NCBI GenBank assembly: GCA_030248295.1
Contig: JASANH010000833.1
Location: 98,201 to 162,200, forward strand
Length of the DNA stretch: 64,000 bases
From: Mesodorylaimus sp. YZB2_4
Lineage: Eukaryota; Nematoda; Enoplea; Dorylaimida; Dorylaimidae
Reading direction: 5' to 3'
Part shown: positions 1 to 9,441 of the stretch, piece by piece
How positions within the stretch are numbered: position 1 is the first letter of the stretch
Layout: each line of letters begins with the position of its first letter
Notes under the pieces: model-generated
Told to the model about the DNA's origin: nothing
The model's database searches: none
What the model saw: the letters and a program-made list of their open reading frames with translations, nothing else
Position numbers and translations under genes: made by a program

Positions 1-2
1 AA

Positions 3-1421
3 AATGTAGTCGGTGGATCAATCGAAACTGATGCAGAACTAGCTAGAATATTCAGAAAGATGGTACGGTTACAACTATCTAGAACGCCCGGAAGTTCTGT
101 AAGAACTACTGAACCATCAGTTTCTGATCTTTTACCTGGGATAGACACCACAAGAAGAACTACAACTACTACTACTCAAGAACAAGAAATACCAGTTGAA
201 AACTTTATATTTAATTTATTCAATAATTTAGAACAAAGAAAATCAATCTCAGCAAAAGATTTCGAAGAATTTAACAGATTAGTCAAATGTATCTCCTATT
301 CTAATTTGTCATTTGATCGAGAAAAGATTATCAATACTTTAGAAGCATTGAATAGCCAATTAGCAGTTTCGAGAGATTTAAATATCAACGTCAAAGAAGA
401 TTTACTTTTTGATTTGCTTAGGACAACTTGCTCCAAGTATATTTTGGAAAATGAAGCCATGAGTGCTTCGATCAAGTTAATCGTTTCGATTAAATTTTTA
501 AAAATGTTACAAAGAAAAAATATTTTTAGTACCTACGATATTACAAACAATCGATTTAAATATTACTTTTTTATTATTTTTAGAGAATTTTATAAAACTG
601 TAAACAAAAGCAACGAAAAAATTTTGACGACTACAATCATGAGTTTAGCCAACAAATACCGTCTTTCAGCTGCTAAAAGAGACGAATTAATGAATTACAT
701 CAAAAAAGGTTTTTCAGAAGAAAGACTAAACAGTATGTTGGGAATTGATCTTTTCCAATGTGAACCAGTTATTACATCAGAAGCAGAATGGAGAAGACGT
801 ATACCACTAGGTCGTACTGGTAGAGGCGACGGTGACAGTGACGACGGTGACGATGATGATCAAAATCAACCACCTCGTACAAGAAGTTGTCCACCACGGC
901 CCCCACCACCACCACCACGACCACTACCGCAATCATCTACCCGTCGGGAATCACCACTTATATCAATTGATGACATATATAATATAAACAATGCATCAAC
1001 TCAAGTACTTAGACCAGTAACACAACAACCACAAAGAGGAATGTTTGAAACAACTCAAGTACTTAGACCAGTATCACAACCACCACAAAGAGGAATGTTT
1101 GAAACAACTCAAGTACTTAGACCGGCACAACAAACAACTCAAGCATGTCCACCACAGCCATATAGAGGAATGTTTGACACAACTCAAATACTTAGACCAA
1201 CATGTCCACCACAACCACAGCCACAGCCACAACAATCATGTCCACCACAGCCACAGCCACAGCCACAGCCACAGCCACAACCATCATGTCCACCACAGCC
1301 ACAGCCACAACCACAGCCACAACTACAACAATCATGTCCACCACAGCCATATATAGGACCGACATTTTCGCCTAGAAACCCAGTTCGTATGGAGCAGCCC
1401 CAAAAAAAAAACCTGAGTTAA
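3..1421 (+). CDS. Pro/Gln-rich protein, 5' truncated by window edge, first part
   Basis: The frame is open from base 3, so the true start lies outside the window; the ATG at 60 need not be the start. The first ~250 residues are an ordinary mixed helical region. It is followed by an acidic Gly/Asp stretch, a poly-Pro stretch and repeats of about 15-20 residues containing TQVLRP and RGMFETTQ. A run of PQPQPQ units with SCPPQP punctuation ends the part. The frame stops at 1419-1421 just after an A10 run (1402-1411), while a different frame continues the same Pro-rich composition. Family unknown; a virion or scaffold protein with a disordered tail is only a guess. Confidence 0.75.
   Translation, partial: NVVGGSIETDAELARIFRKMVRLQLSRTPGSSVRTTEPSVSDLLPGIDTTRRTTTTTTQEQEIPVENFIFNLFNNLEQRKSISAKDFEEFNRLVKCISYSNLSFDREKIINTLEALNSQLAVSRDLNINVKEDLLFDLLRTTCSKYILENEAMSASIKLIVSIKFLKMLQRKNIFSTYDITNNRFKYYFFIIFREFYKTVNKSNEKILTTTIMSLANKYRLSAAKRDELMNYIKKGFSEERLNSMLGIDLFQCEPVITSEAEWRRRIPLGRTGRGDGDSDDGDDDDQNQPPRTRSCPPRPPPPPPRPLPQSSTRRESPLISIDDIYNINNASTQVLRPVTQQPQRGMFETTQVLRPVSQPPQRGMFETTQVLRPAQQTTQACPPQPYRGMFDTTQILRPTCPPQPQPQPQQSCPPQPQPQPQPQPQPSCPPQPQPQPQPQLQQSCPPQPYIGPTFSPRNPVRMEQPQKKNLS
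1402..1411 (+). other. A10 run at a frame change
   Basis: Ten consecutive A residues preceded by CCCC. Upstream coding is in one frame. Downstream coding of the same character is in the -1 frame, open without a stop from here to 2506. A single-base length difference in this run would make one continuous frame; programmed or polymerase slippage is the alternative. Confidence 0.7.
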
Positions 1422-2506
1422 AAAGTCCAAGTCCACCCGCACCTAAAGGTCAATGTCCAGCACCGACAGTAGTTCCACAAATAATTAGACCAGAACCAAA
1501 AAGACCAACAATACAGCCGCCTTCACCACCACAATGCCCGCCTCAGTCACCAATTTTAGAATCAACAGTTGTAATTGAAACAATACCTGCAATAGAATAC
1601 GATCCCTGGGTAAAAGCAGCAAATATACAAGACCATAATGAACGTTGTGGACCATTACCAAATATCACAAGTCCAAACATTCTCGATGAACCAATTACTA
1701 TTGACCAATGTCCTCCGCCAATTTGTCCTACAGGAAGTCCAGGTACGTGTCCTCCACCACCAGTTCCAGTCACAATTAAAAATGTATTTCAAAGAGTTAA
1801 TCGACAAATTTGTAGAACAAGTTGTCCTCCGACACTACCAAAAACACCACTACCACTACCAGAAAAAACATCACGGACAAAAAGTTGTCCCAGAGATCCA
1901 GACGATTGGTCTGATGTAACGTTACGTTCACCAAGTTTAAGTTCACCACGATCAGTAGAGTTAACTCCAATAGAAATACTCGATGCAATTCTAGATGAAA
2001 TTTACAATAATTTACAGTCATTCTCGAAAGACTTTATTTGTAAATTACAAAGTATAGGCGACGAATTAGATCTAGTAATTAGTTCTGAAAATGATAACCT
2101 GACTGATAATATGTTACAATCACTGTATAAACTTATTTCCGAGGATCCATCAGAAGTTGCCCAAACTATCAAAGAATTCATTTTAATAACTTATCTAGAA
2201 GGTCGTGATCTAGTACTAGAAAATGACGTTGGTATGTCAATACCAGTAACATCTCCATTAACTTTTATTTCCGCTAGAGAAAGCCCAGAAGAAGACACCA
2301 TAGAAAGCACACTGGACTATTCAGAAATAGAAAGAGAATTAGAAAGAGAATTAGAAGAAGAACTAGAAATAGAAAGACAAATAGAAGAACTAGAACGAGA
2401 ACGAGAACGAGAACGAGAAAGACAAATACCACAAGAAGAACTAGAACGAGAAAGACAAATAGCACAAGAAGAACTAGAACGAGAAATCGAAAACCCGAGT
2501 AGATAG
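1412..2506 (+). CDS. Second part of the Pro-rich protein, with Glu/Arg-rich tail
   Basis: This frame has no ATG until 2111 but is open from the A10 run to the stop at 2506. Its first 130 codons are Pro/Cys-rich (SCPP and QCPP pieces) like the end of the preceding frame, so the two are almost certainly halves of one gene. The middle is helical. The last ~60 residues are a charged repeat of EELERERERE and RQIAQEELERE type, expected to form a long single helix or coiled coil. A separate 131-residue protein from 2111 is possible but less likely given the composition upstream. Function unknown. Confidence 0.65.
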   Translation, partial: PELKSPSPPAPKGQCPAPTVVPQIIRPEPKRPTIQPPSPPQCPPQSPILESTVVIETIPAIEYDPWVKAANIQDHNERCGPLPNITSPNILDEPITIDQCPPPICPTGSPGTCPPPPVPVTIKNVFQRVNRQICRTSCPPTLPKTPLPLPEKTSRTKSCPRDPDDWSDVTLRSPSLSSPRSVELTPIEILDAILDEIYNNLQSFSKDFICKLQSIGDELDLVISSENDNLTDNMLQSLYKLISEDPSEVAQTIKEFILITYLEGRDLVLENDVGMSIPVTSPLTFISARESPEEDTIESTLDYSEIERELERELEEELEIERQIEELERERERERERQIPQEELERERQIAQEELEREIENPSR

Positions 2507-2582
2507 GTACTTACTTATTTACTACCTATTTTGTAAATTTTTTTAAAATCAAAAATGTAGAAAATGTAAAATATTTGGATAA

Positions 2583-2825
2583 TCATTTATGTCTGTTGGC
2601 AAATAAAGATTTTAAAAACAATTTGGTTATACTTCCAGAATTAAAAAAAAATTCAAATGTTTGATTATATTTAAATTCTCGAGAGCACAAAAAAGTTTTC
2701 GAGTAAAGGTATTCTTCTATTTTTTCGTTGGCATCGCAACCTTCACATTTTTTGTCCGGCTTATCTTCGTGTTCAATTTTAAATTGTATTTGTGAATAGT
2801 TAATTTTGTTTTGATTTGAAAACAT
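2583..2825 (-). CDS. Small protein with a CxxC pair, unknown function
   Basis: Eighty residues starting from an ATG in the TAAATG context that recurs at other genes here. It lies 27 bases beyond the end of the lipase gene, on the same strand. It is Lys/Phe/Asn-rich with one CEGC pair near residue 28 and another Cys in the middle. No membrane segment and no family recognised. The TAAATG start and lack of overlap with other genes argue that it is real. Confidence 0.55.
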   Translation of the reverse strand: MFSNQNKINYSQIQFKIEHEDKPDKKCEGCDANEKIEEYLYSKTFLCSREFKYNQTFEFFFNSGSITKLFLKSLFANRHK

Positions 2826-2852
2826 TTAAAAGATTGTAGAAAGTAAGAGTTT

Positions 2853-3803
2853 TTACAAATTTATATAATCTTTATAAGCCATTAAATAATTTGAAACGTT
2901 GTGGTTACCAATCGCACAATTTTCATTTAAGCTGTAGAAATTTCTGGGAGTAAAAAAATCGTATTCTACATTTTGGTTGGTTTCAGTGTCATACAAAAGT
3001 GGAGGTATCGAATACTTTATAAAATCAAGTGTGTTTTCTATATTTGCACTCATGGCAGGTTTTGTTAACACAGAGTGATTTTTTTTAATTACTCCCAAGT
3101 CACAAAATCTAGGAGTGCCAGTAGTGACGATTATCATTTTGGACCTAAAAGAGTAAAGGTCTCTATCAAATGAAGTTAGCAAAGCTAACGCTCCACCCAT
3201 ACTGTGACCACAAATACAAATATAAGTATTTTGTGTATACTCTTTTAGGACATTTTCGACAATTTTTTTCCTGATTCGCAGATAGATATTTATGTAACCA
3301 CTGTGACATTTGTCGTCGGCACTAAAAACTTCAGTTGCAAATGTGTTGATTGGTATCTGTTTGATTTTTAACCCGTTGTAAAATTCTTCCTTGGTAGTTG
3401 TTCCTCTAAAAAAAATAAAAATATAATTAATACTTCCGATACTTTTTTTTGTAATGTAGATTAAAGGATAAGTTTCACCTGGTATGCTGATTTTTTCGTA
3501 ATCTGATAATTTTTGTAAATTTGTAAACTCTTCGTTGCTGACGATACTGTACATGTTGGCAATCAAATATTTTTGAAATTCAATCTGGTTCAGTTCAGAT
3601 TTTGTAGTGTCGTAAAGTTTTAATGGATCGATTGTATAGATAAATTTATAAATATCGTCTTTTGTATAGGGAATTATACATTTTTTGAACATGTTGTCAA
3701 CCATACTGCGTCCGTTATTTAAAAAAACTAATAAAAAAATTATTAAAAGTACAATAATAGCCAAAAAGGCAACGATGCCAATGGCTAAATAATTCTGTGC
3801 CAT
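2853..3803 (-). CDS. Class 3 lipase-like alpha/beta hydrolase, membrane anchored
   Basis: A serine hydrolase of the class 3 lipase fold, 316 residues. A hydrophobic segment at residues 6-28 anchors or exports it. The nucleophile elbow GHSMGG is at 199-204 (Ser201) after a beta-strand ICICGHS. FRGT at 132-135 supplies the oxyanion hole, TTGTPR at 227-232 follows the elbow as in the family, and HNVSNYL at 301-307 carries the likely catalytic His. Fungal and plant class 3 lipases act on acylglycerols or phospholipids; the substrate here cannot be read. It starts at TAAATG and sits in a block of membrane genes, so a role in virion entry or host membrane remodelling is an inference. Confidence 0.88.
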   Translation of the reverse strand: MAQNYLAIGIVAFLAIIVLLIIFLLVFLNNGRSMVDNMFKKCIIPYTKDDIYKFIYTIDPLKLYDTTKSELNQIEFQKYLIANMYSIVSNEEFTNLQKLSDYEKISIPGETYPLIYITKKSIGSINYIFIFFRGTTTKEEFYNGLKIKQIPINTFATEVFSADDKCHSGYINIYLRIRKKIVENVLKEYTQNTYICICGHSMGGALALLTSFDRDLYSFRSKMIIVTTGTPRFCDLGVIKKNHSVLTKPAMSANIENTLDFIKYSIPPLLYDTETNQNVEYDFFTPRNFYSLNENCAIGNHNVSNYLMAYKDYINL

Positions 3804-3820
3804 TTATTAGATAGAAAAGT

Positions 3821-4927
3821 TTAGTTTTCGATTTCCATCCATGAATTGATTTTTTTTGACAAAGCTTTTGTAATCATTCCGTTGTTGTCACTGATTTCTT
3901 TTTCCAAAAGTAAAAGATTGTATACTTTACAAAGTGTATACAAAAAGTCAGAAAGTGATTTGATATTTTTAACGTAGATGTTGTTTTTTGAGCAAAAAAT
4001 TTTTTTTTTACACCTAATTGGTAAATTGATTTCAAATATTTTACAGCTGTAGCTGAGAATAAAATTGTCTAATTGTATTTCTGGAATTGTTAAATCGATT
4101 TCAAATTTTTTTAAAATTTTCAAAAGATTGTTGACAGTAATTTCGATGGTCGAAGTTTTAGAAAGTAAAATTTGTATGATGTTGTCGAAGATGATCACAA
4201 TCGTACTATCAAAAAATACCAACACAATCGTGCTAGACATTGTAAATCTTTGATTGATAATTATTTTTTCGTCTTCAATTTCCAAGTTGTATCGATACTT
4301 TAGGTTGTAAGTGTATTTGTTTTTAAATTCTAAAGACGAATACTCGATGCTACTGTTGGGTTTTCTATTTAAAATATTTAATCTGGTCGACTTGGTTTTG
4401 TTGGTGTTACAGTGTGTGTTTTTCCACTGCACATACGAAATTTTTACTTTTTTATTTTTTTTATTGACAAATTTGTTGACTGTGTTGGGTACATTTTTCA
4501 AGTAGGAAATCAGATTGTTTGTGTTTTCATTAGCTTGTAAAATATTAAAAGATATCAAATCTTCAATACCGTATGTGGTACCAGTAGTAGTACTACTTGT
4601 AGCAATCGTACTACTAGTCGAACTGATGGTGTTTTTATCAAAAAATTCGTCAATTGTCGAGTTATAAAGTTGAGGATTAATAAAAATTCCACTGATTGAT
4701 TTTTTGGCGATTGTCTTTTTAAATTTAATTTCTTTAATTAAATCTTCACCAATTCCTAATTTTGTCCAAGTTGTACTAGCTGTTAATTTTTTAAAAATTG
4801 TATCGTAAATTGTAGGAGTAGACAAAAGTGTAAAATTTAAAATTCTTTTATTTAAGTTGAACATGGATAAACAATTTAAAATAAAATACAACTCTATAAA
4901 GGTTTCGTTTAAATTATTCTTTTCCAT
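3821..4927 (-). CDS. Unknown 368-residue protein
   Basis: An intact frame upstream of the lipase gene on the same strand (17-base gap) and divergent from the membrane gene at 4947. It is Ile/Asn/Lys-rich with a Ser/Thr tract (about residues 102-120, SSTSSTIATSSTTTGTT) separating an N-terminal helical part from a beta-rich C-terminal part. No signal peptide or convincing membrane segment. No family recognised. Confidence 0.8.
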   Translation of the reverse strand: MEKNNLNETFIELYFILNCLSMFNLNKRILNFTLLSTPTIYDTIFKKLTASTTWTKLGIGEDLIKEIKFKKTIAKKSISGIFINPQLYNSTIDEFFDKNTISSTSSTIATSSTTTGTTYGIEDLISFNILQANENTNNLISYLKNVPNTVNKFVNKKNKKVKISYVQWKNTHCNTNKTKSTRLNILNRKPNSSIEYSSLEFKNKYTYNLKYRYNLEIEDEKIIINQRFTMSSTIVLVFFDSTIVIIFDNIIQILLSKTSTIEITVNNLLKILKKFEIDLTIPEIQLDNFILSYSCKIFEINLPIRCKKKIFCSKNNIYVKNIKSLSDFLYTLCKVYNLLLLEKEISDNNGMITKALSKKINSWMEIEN

Positions 4928-4946
4928 AAATTGTTAACAGTATAAA

Positions 4947-5267
4947 ATGATTGTTGAAATTATCGTAGTAGTCGAGATAGTAGTGATTATTATTTTACTG
5001 ATTCTTTTTTTTCAGACAGAGTTCTTTTTTTATATCAACCTACTTAGACCAAACTTTTATACAGAAGCCGAAAAAAAAGAATTAAAGCAAATGGCTTCGA
5101 TTGTAAATTTAATAAAAAAAACAACAATCAAATGTTCAGACGATCCAACAAATACAAAAGTTATCGTCGGTTACCTCGACAACACCAACAGCACTGGTAA
5201 AGATTTGCTCGGTAAAGAAATCCAATTCAAAACAAGAGAAGACTGTTTAAAAATTTTTCCCAACTGA
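4947..5267 (+). CDS. Small single-TM protein with two Cys, entry-complex-like
   Basis: 106 residues: an N-terminal membrane segment (3-32) followed by a soluble part with exactly two Cys, C63 and C100, 37 apart. The next gene encodes the same plan with Cys 36 apart and a similar ending (REDCLKIF here, KEDCYREIF there), so the two look like tandem paralogues. Small type II proteins with an N-terminal anchor and disulfides recall the small entry-fusion subunits of poxviruses, but no specific orthologue can be named. Confidence 0.75.
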   Translation: MIVEIIVVVEIVVIIILLILFFQTEFFFYINLLRPNFYTEAEKKELKQMASIVNLIKKTTIKCSDDPTNTKVIVGYLDNTNSTGKDLLGKEIQFKTREDCLKIFPN

Positions 5268-5270
5268 TAA

Positions 5271-5693
5271 ATGAATCTTTTTTTGTTAATTTTTGCGATT
5301 GCGGGCTTTGTATTTATGTTCTTCCAATTATGGTACTACTACGAAAACTACAACTACATTGAAAAATTTAACTCTTTGTATGGTAACTTGGAATTTTTAA
5401 AAACTGCAGACACACAGTTTTTAATAGATCCTGTAATTTATGATCCAAATTTGTCACAAACGGCTACAACAAAAACAAAATGGAGATGTGTAGAACAAAC
5501 AACTAACATTTATTACGCAATTTCTGAAACACAGGGATTTATCGACGACAAAAATCGACCACTTTTTCCAAAATCATTTACAAAAAAAGAAGATTGTTAT
5601 CGTGAAATTTTTTCTGCACCTCCAAACAATTTCTATTTTCCAGCTGACCCAGACCAAATTAATTTATTCAAACAATTAATCGCCAAAGCTTGA
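5271..5693 (+). CDS. Small single-TM protein with two Cys, paralogue of its neighbour
   Basis: 140 residues, TAAATG start three bases after the previous stop. Membrane segment at 3-23, then a soluble part with Cys at 73 and 109, the second in KKEDCYREIF. This matches the layout and C-terminal signature of the preceding protein. It is probably oriented with the C-terminal part outside, as for N-anchored entry-fusion subunits; that role is inferred from architecture and the neighbouring virion-membrane genes. Confidence 0.75.
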   Translation: MNLFLLIFAIAGFVFMFFQLWYYYENYNYIEKFNSLYGNLEFLKTADTQFLIDPVIYDPNLSQTATTKTKWRCVEQTTNIYYAISETQGFIDDKNRPLFPKSFTKKEDCYREIFSAPPNNFYFPADPDQINLFKQLIAKA

Positions 5694-5716
5694 TCCTATA
5701 AAATGTTTGTAAATAA

Positions 5717-6097
5717 ATGAACATCACAGTCGCCAATGCTTTAATTTTAATTTTAAACATTATAATTTCACAGTGTATTTTTGTAAGTGCTTCATTTCTG
5801 ATTGACATGATCAACACCTTCCTCAGTAGAAACATTTACTACAGACTAGATCGAAATTCATTTTTTTATAGAAATTCAATCTATATCTACCCAGTACTTA
5901 GTATTATTTTTTTTATTTCGTTTGGGTTGATATGTTTCAACATCGTAACAAACATCAAAACTACCGCTAAAGAAGAAGAACTTGCCAAAATAAAGAAAAC
6001 TTTAAATGAAACAATCGATAAAAACAACTTTTTGAAGGCAATCAAACACTACGTAGACTACCACGATAAAGTTGCCCAGTCACAAGTTGCAGGTTGA
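5717..6097 (+). CDS. Two-TM membrane protein, unknown
   Basis: 126 residues, TAAATG start. Hydrophobic segments at about 5-33 and 56-79 with a short Arg/Tyr/Asn-rich loop between them, then a charged C-terminal helix. The two-span hairpin plan is like small poxvirus virion membrane proteins, but there is no sequence signature to equate it with one. Same-strand run with the two small TM genes before and the 507-residue gene after. Confidence 0.75.
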   Translation: MNITVANALILILNIIISQCIFVSASFLIDMINTFLSRNIYYRLDRNSFFYRNSIYIYPVLSIIFFISFGLICFNIVTNIKTTAKEEELAKIKKTLNETIDKNNFLKAIKHYVDYHDKVAQSQVAG

Positions 6098-6124
6098 AGA
6101 TTATTAAAATTTGATCGTAAGTAA

Positions 6125-7648
6125 ATGTCTTCTCAAAGTTTTTTGCTATACGAAGTAATTAAAAAAGTTTTAACTTATTCGAACAACTTGGAATTTTTAA
6201 AAACATTGAATTTAGACGAAGATTTAGAAATTTTGTATTCTGTTTTTTATATCGAAAAAGACCAAGAATTAATTACTAAAATCTCAGAACTTTCTGGAGA
6301 CGAAACAGAAGACGCCACAAAAATTAAAAAAATCGTTTCGATTATTTTATCTAAAAATTACCTAAATGAAATCCAACTAGGAACACTTTCTTATTTGTAT
6401 GGCTCGAAGGCTACTTTAAAAAGTGTCTACAACTTGGCCAATGAGTTAGACAAACAACAACTTTTAAAATATTATATTGAGATTTTAATTTACCTACGTA
6501 AAAAAACTCATATCCTGGCATTGATTAAAAAATGTTCGGAAAGTCTAAATGAGGACGTGAAAAACAATGCAATTTACCGACAAAAATTTCTTGACATCAT
6601 CAGCAATTTGTACTCGTACAAAGATCCAAAATTTTTGGCTAATATTTTGGATTGCTTTCTTGATGTAAAATTTGTAGAATACGTAGAAAACGAAATTATT
6701 AAAAAAAATATTATTGCTTCAGTACCACTTACAAAGTCACTGTTGGAAAATACTTCACCAGAAAAGGACAAAACTGGAAATATTTTAAACACGTTGACTA
6801 AAAATTTACACAAGATTTTTTTTGCAAAATTTGTAGGAACGTTGACAACTCAGAAAACTTTAAATGGACTTCTTTCTGACTACTTAAACGATGTACTCGG
6901 CAACTCTGAACTATTCACTATTTTATTTAATAAATTAGATTCTTACACTAAGAACAACCCAACCAAATACAAATATTGTCTGAAAATTAAACCAGTTAAT
7001 ACTTTACAGGAGGTAAGAAATTCAGACAAAGACTGGGATATTAGGTGGGACGAAAAATTAATTACTCCAGAATTTTATATTGAAAACATTAAATCCTACC
7101 ATGTTAAAAAACAAATTAAAACAATTTTTTTGTGTCTTACTGATTTGATGTTGAGATCAAATGTAACTAAAGCCAATGATGTAAACAGCTATTTGTATAT
7201 GAACAAATTAAGTAGTGAAGATTTTGTTAATCGAAAAATAAAAGATAAAGAATTACACAAAAAACTAATGACGATCATTGACGATCTTCATAAATTTAGT
7301 CAAAATATTAATTTACCAGAAATAATCACGTATATCGTTAACAACATTGACATGTTGGAAGATTTACTGGAAAACAACATGACCGAATTGGTATTTATGT
7401 ATTTAGAGGAATGTCAAATATTAAACGCCGAACTTTGTGAAAAACTTACTAAGCATCTGGATTATTTGTTTTCGTCTTTTTTCATGATAATAATTAAATT
7501 TATTAAAAGTACTCTGGTCACAAACAAAGCAAGCTTAGACAATGTTTTGTCGATTGCCACCAGTCTTAACAACGGAATTTCAAATCTTGTAAAACAATTT
7601 ACAGAAGAATCAAACAAACAAAATATTAAAACAATCAAAGCTAAATAA
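6125..7648 (+). CDS. Unknown 507-residue helical protein
   Basis: Starts at TAAATG, 27 bases after the membrane gene before it. Rich in Leu, Lys, Asn and Ile in a pattern expected for an all-helical protein, with no membrane segment and few Cys. Ends in a basic tail (NIKTIKAK). The late-type start and position in the virion block suggest a structural or core protein; no family recognised. Confidence 0.82.
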   Translation: MSSQSFLLYEVIKKVLTYSNNLEFLKTLNLDEDLEILYSVFYIEKDQELITKISELSGDETEDATKIKKIVSIILSKNYLNEIQLGTLSYLYGSKATLKSVYNLANELDKQQLLKYYIEILIYLRKKTHILALIKKCSESLNEDVKNNAIYRQKFLDIISNLYSYKDPKFLANILDCFLDVKFVEYVENEIIKKNIIASVPLTKSLLENTSPEKDKTGNILNTLTKNLHKIFFAKFVGTLTTQKTLNGLLSDYLNDVLGNSELFTILFNKLDSYTKNNPTKYKYCLKIKPVNTLQEVRNSDKDWDIRWDEKLITPEFYIENIKSYHVKKQIKTIFLCLTDLMLRSNVTKANDVNSYLYMNKLSSEDFVNRKIKDKELHKKLMTIIDDLHKFSQNINLPEIITYIVNNIDMLEDLLENNMTELVFMYLEECQILNAELCEKLTKHLDYLFSSFFMIIIKFIKSTLVTNKASLDNVLSIATSLNNGISNLVKQFTEESNKQNIKTIKAK

Positions 7649-7649
7649 A

Positions 7650-7731
7650 ATTTAGTTATTATTTAGTTACTATTTAGTTATTATTTAGTTATTATTTAGT
7701 TACTATTTAGTTATTATTTAGTTATTATTTA
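7650..7731. repeat. 11-bp tandem repeat ATTTAGTTATT
   Basis: About seven to eight near-perfect copies of an 11-base unit (ATTTAGTTATT or ATTTAGTTACT) fill the space between the convergent ends of the 507-residue gene and the G9/A16-like gene. Confidence 0.9.
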
Positions 7732-7752
7732 ATATTTTTGTATTTGCAGTTT

Positions 7753-9072
7753 TTAAAAAGGTGACAACTTTTTTGTAGTAATCTTTCTATCTTTGATAAT
7801 CACCAACCAGAAAAAAACTGCAAGTGCAAAAAAAATTAAGAAAAGTGGGATATTAAAAAGTGAACCAAATGTTTGTATTTGATCAAATTCTTCAACTTTT
7901 GATTCGATTTTTTGCTCACTTAAAATTTCAATGTCTGCTTCTTCGTCTTTGTCAGTGCAATTATTTACCAATATTAAAGAAGAATTATTAATATTTAAAT
8001 TTGAAATGTTTAATTCACACAATTTGTACTTACAAAAAGTTTTTTTTGTAAATCCTTGATCAGTCGAGATCCATTTAGATTCTATTTCTTTGTCGTTGTC
8101 AAAACAAGGTCTGTACCAACATTCAAACGGACCAGCAGTAGTAACTTGTTTGGCAAATTTGGTTTCTACTTCGTTTTGTAAAGTTTTTAGGTAACACTCA
8201 CATCTTTCTCCGCCACCATTAGTCGTACAAGCTTTATGCAGTGACTGATCACAGTAAAAACCAACATTTTCTTTTCTGGCTTTAGCACAAAAAATTGAAC
8301 AAACATCCTTTAAACGATTCTGGTAGTCTGAACAGAAAGACGAGTAGATTTCTAATGGATGTGCTGGATCTGAAGCAGTTTCCAACCAATTAATACAAGC
8401 AGGATGCTCGTAGTTGTTGGCCGGACAAAACTGTTTGTAAAAGATTACACAATTTTTTTTATCTTTTAAGAACGGATTGCCAGGAGACACAGTGTCGAGT
8501 TTTTCACCCAAACAGGCATCTTTGATTTCTGAGAGTGCAAAAAAATTATCAATTCTTTTGAGAACACACACCTTTTCACAAGGTCGTAACCCACCATTAT
8601 TCAAAGGCCTACCAAGAAAGTCTTCGAAATATTTCTGGGCGTTAATAAGTCTTTCCAGTCCCTTTTCTGAGTTTTCATTAATTTTTAATCCTGGTAAAGC
8701 TTTGATTGTATACGAGCCATCTGCAATTGAACGATAACTTTCAAAATAGAATTTTTTATTTGGGTGATCTTTGATTAAATTTACACATCTTCCATATGTA
8801 GAGTAGTAAGTAATTGGTAACGAGTCTTCCGATGTTGATATAGGAATAAATATGCTAGGAAAATAGTCAACCATACAAAAATTAGTCTCGAGTTCATATG
8901 GTAAATTTGAAACGTCAAAATTTGAAACGTCAAAACTTCCTTCTTTAGTCTCGATTACATCAAAAATGTAGTCTTTGTCCTCGGTGAGTCTTCTTATATT
9001 TATTTGATTACGATTTCTATAAGTGTCGGAATAATCAATTGATTCTAGAAACGGGTAGTATGGATCTGTCAT
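7753..9072 (-). CDS. G9/A16-like entry-fusion membrane protein
   Basis: 439 residues, about 25 Cys, and one C-terminal membrane segment (405-427) with a short basic tail. CECY at 291-294 and ECWYRPC at 317-323 followed by a W/C-containing stretch (W334, C347, C352) match the conserved Cys core of the poxvirus G9/A16 (and J5) entry-fusion family, also found in iridoviruses. In poxviruses these are virion membrane proteins of the fusion complex. There is no Gly2, so the N-myristoylation of poxvirus G9/A16 is not expected. Start ATG at 9072. Likely late virion protein; the family call is firm, orthology to one member is not. Confidence 0.72.
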   Translation of the reverse strand: MTDPYYPFLESIDYSDTYRNRNQINIRRLTEDKDYIFDVIETKEGSFDVSNFDVSNLPYELETNFCMVDYFPSIFIPISTSEDSLPITYYSTYGRCVNLIKDHPNKKFYFESYRSIADGSYTIKALPGLKINENSEKGLERLINAQKYFEDFLGRPLNNGGLRPCEKVCVLKRIDNFFALSEIKDACLGEKLDTVSPGNPFLKDKKNCVIFYKQFCPANNYEHPACINWLETASDPAHPLEIYSSFCSDYQNRLKDVCSIFCAKARKENVGFYCDQSLHKACTTNGGGERCECYLKTLQNEVETKFAKQVTTAGPFECWYRPCFDNDKEIESKWISTDQGFTKKTFCKYKLCELNISNLNINNSSLILVNNCTDKDEEADIEILSEQKIESKVEEFDQIQTFGSLFNIPLFLIFFALAVFFWLVIIKDRKITTKKLSPF

Positions 9073-9089
9073 TTTTTGTAGGTTAATAA

Positions 9090-9374
9090 ATGGAATTGAT
9101 AATTGTTGGAGAGTATACTTGTCCTATTTGCTTGTACCTTACAGAATTGTTAAAAAGCAATTTAATATCGTATGTTTTTTACAGTTTTAATGATTTGTTG
9201 ATGTTGAATAAAGAAGAAATTTTGAAAATAATTAATTCAAAAGAAAATTTTACATTTAAAATTCCATACGTTTTCTTAAACAATAAAAAAACTAATAATT
9301 TGCTCAACTTAAATACAGAACAATTTATTAAAAACATTAAATCACTCACAGAAGTTTCAACTGCTGACAATTGA
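9090..9374 (+). CDS. Glutaredoxin-like thiol redox protein
   Basis: 94 residues with a thioredoxin fold: strand, then YTCPIC at 10-14 (C11, C14) opening the first helix. IPYVFLNN (cis-Pro59) comes before the last strand, as in glutaredoxins. Poxviruses encode G4 and O2 glutaredoxins; G4 feeds electrons into the cytoplasmic disulfide pathway that forms bonds in L1- and G9-type proteins, both present here. That role is an inference from gene content. TAAATG start, 17 bases from the divergent G9/A16-like gene. Confidence 0.82.
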   Translation: MELIIVGEYTCPICLYLTELLKSNLISYVFYSFNDLLMLNKEEILKIINSKENFTFKIPYVFLNNKKTNNLLNLNTEQFIKNIKSLTEVSTADN

Positions 9375-9380
9375 CGAAAT

Positions 9381-9394
9381 TCTGAAAAAATACG
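9381..9394 (+). promoter_or_regulatory. Early-type promoter motif
   Basis: TCTGAAAAAATACG, 48 bases before the family A gene at 9442. Same TGAAAAA-ATAC core as at other accessory genes here and like the poxvirus early core TGAAAA. Confidence 0.5.
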
Positions 9395-9441
9395 TTTTAA
9401 AACTAAGCTTTTGAATTACATACAGACAGACACTTTCTAAA

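Noticed and set aside
1045..1356. His-rich 103-codon frame within the Pro/Gln repeats
   Set aside because: Shifted reading of CCACAG/CCACAA repeats inside the real gene.
5387..6205. Identical 20-base AACTTGGAATTTTTAAAAAC in two neighbouring genes (5387 and 6186)
   Set aside because: Too short in AT-rich coding sequence to claim homology; surrounding protein sequences do not align.
7650..7731. CRISPR-like array
   Set aside because: Direct 11-base tandem units without unique spacers; the other repeat arrays in the window also lack the repeat-spacer layout.
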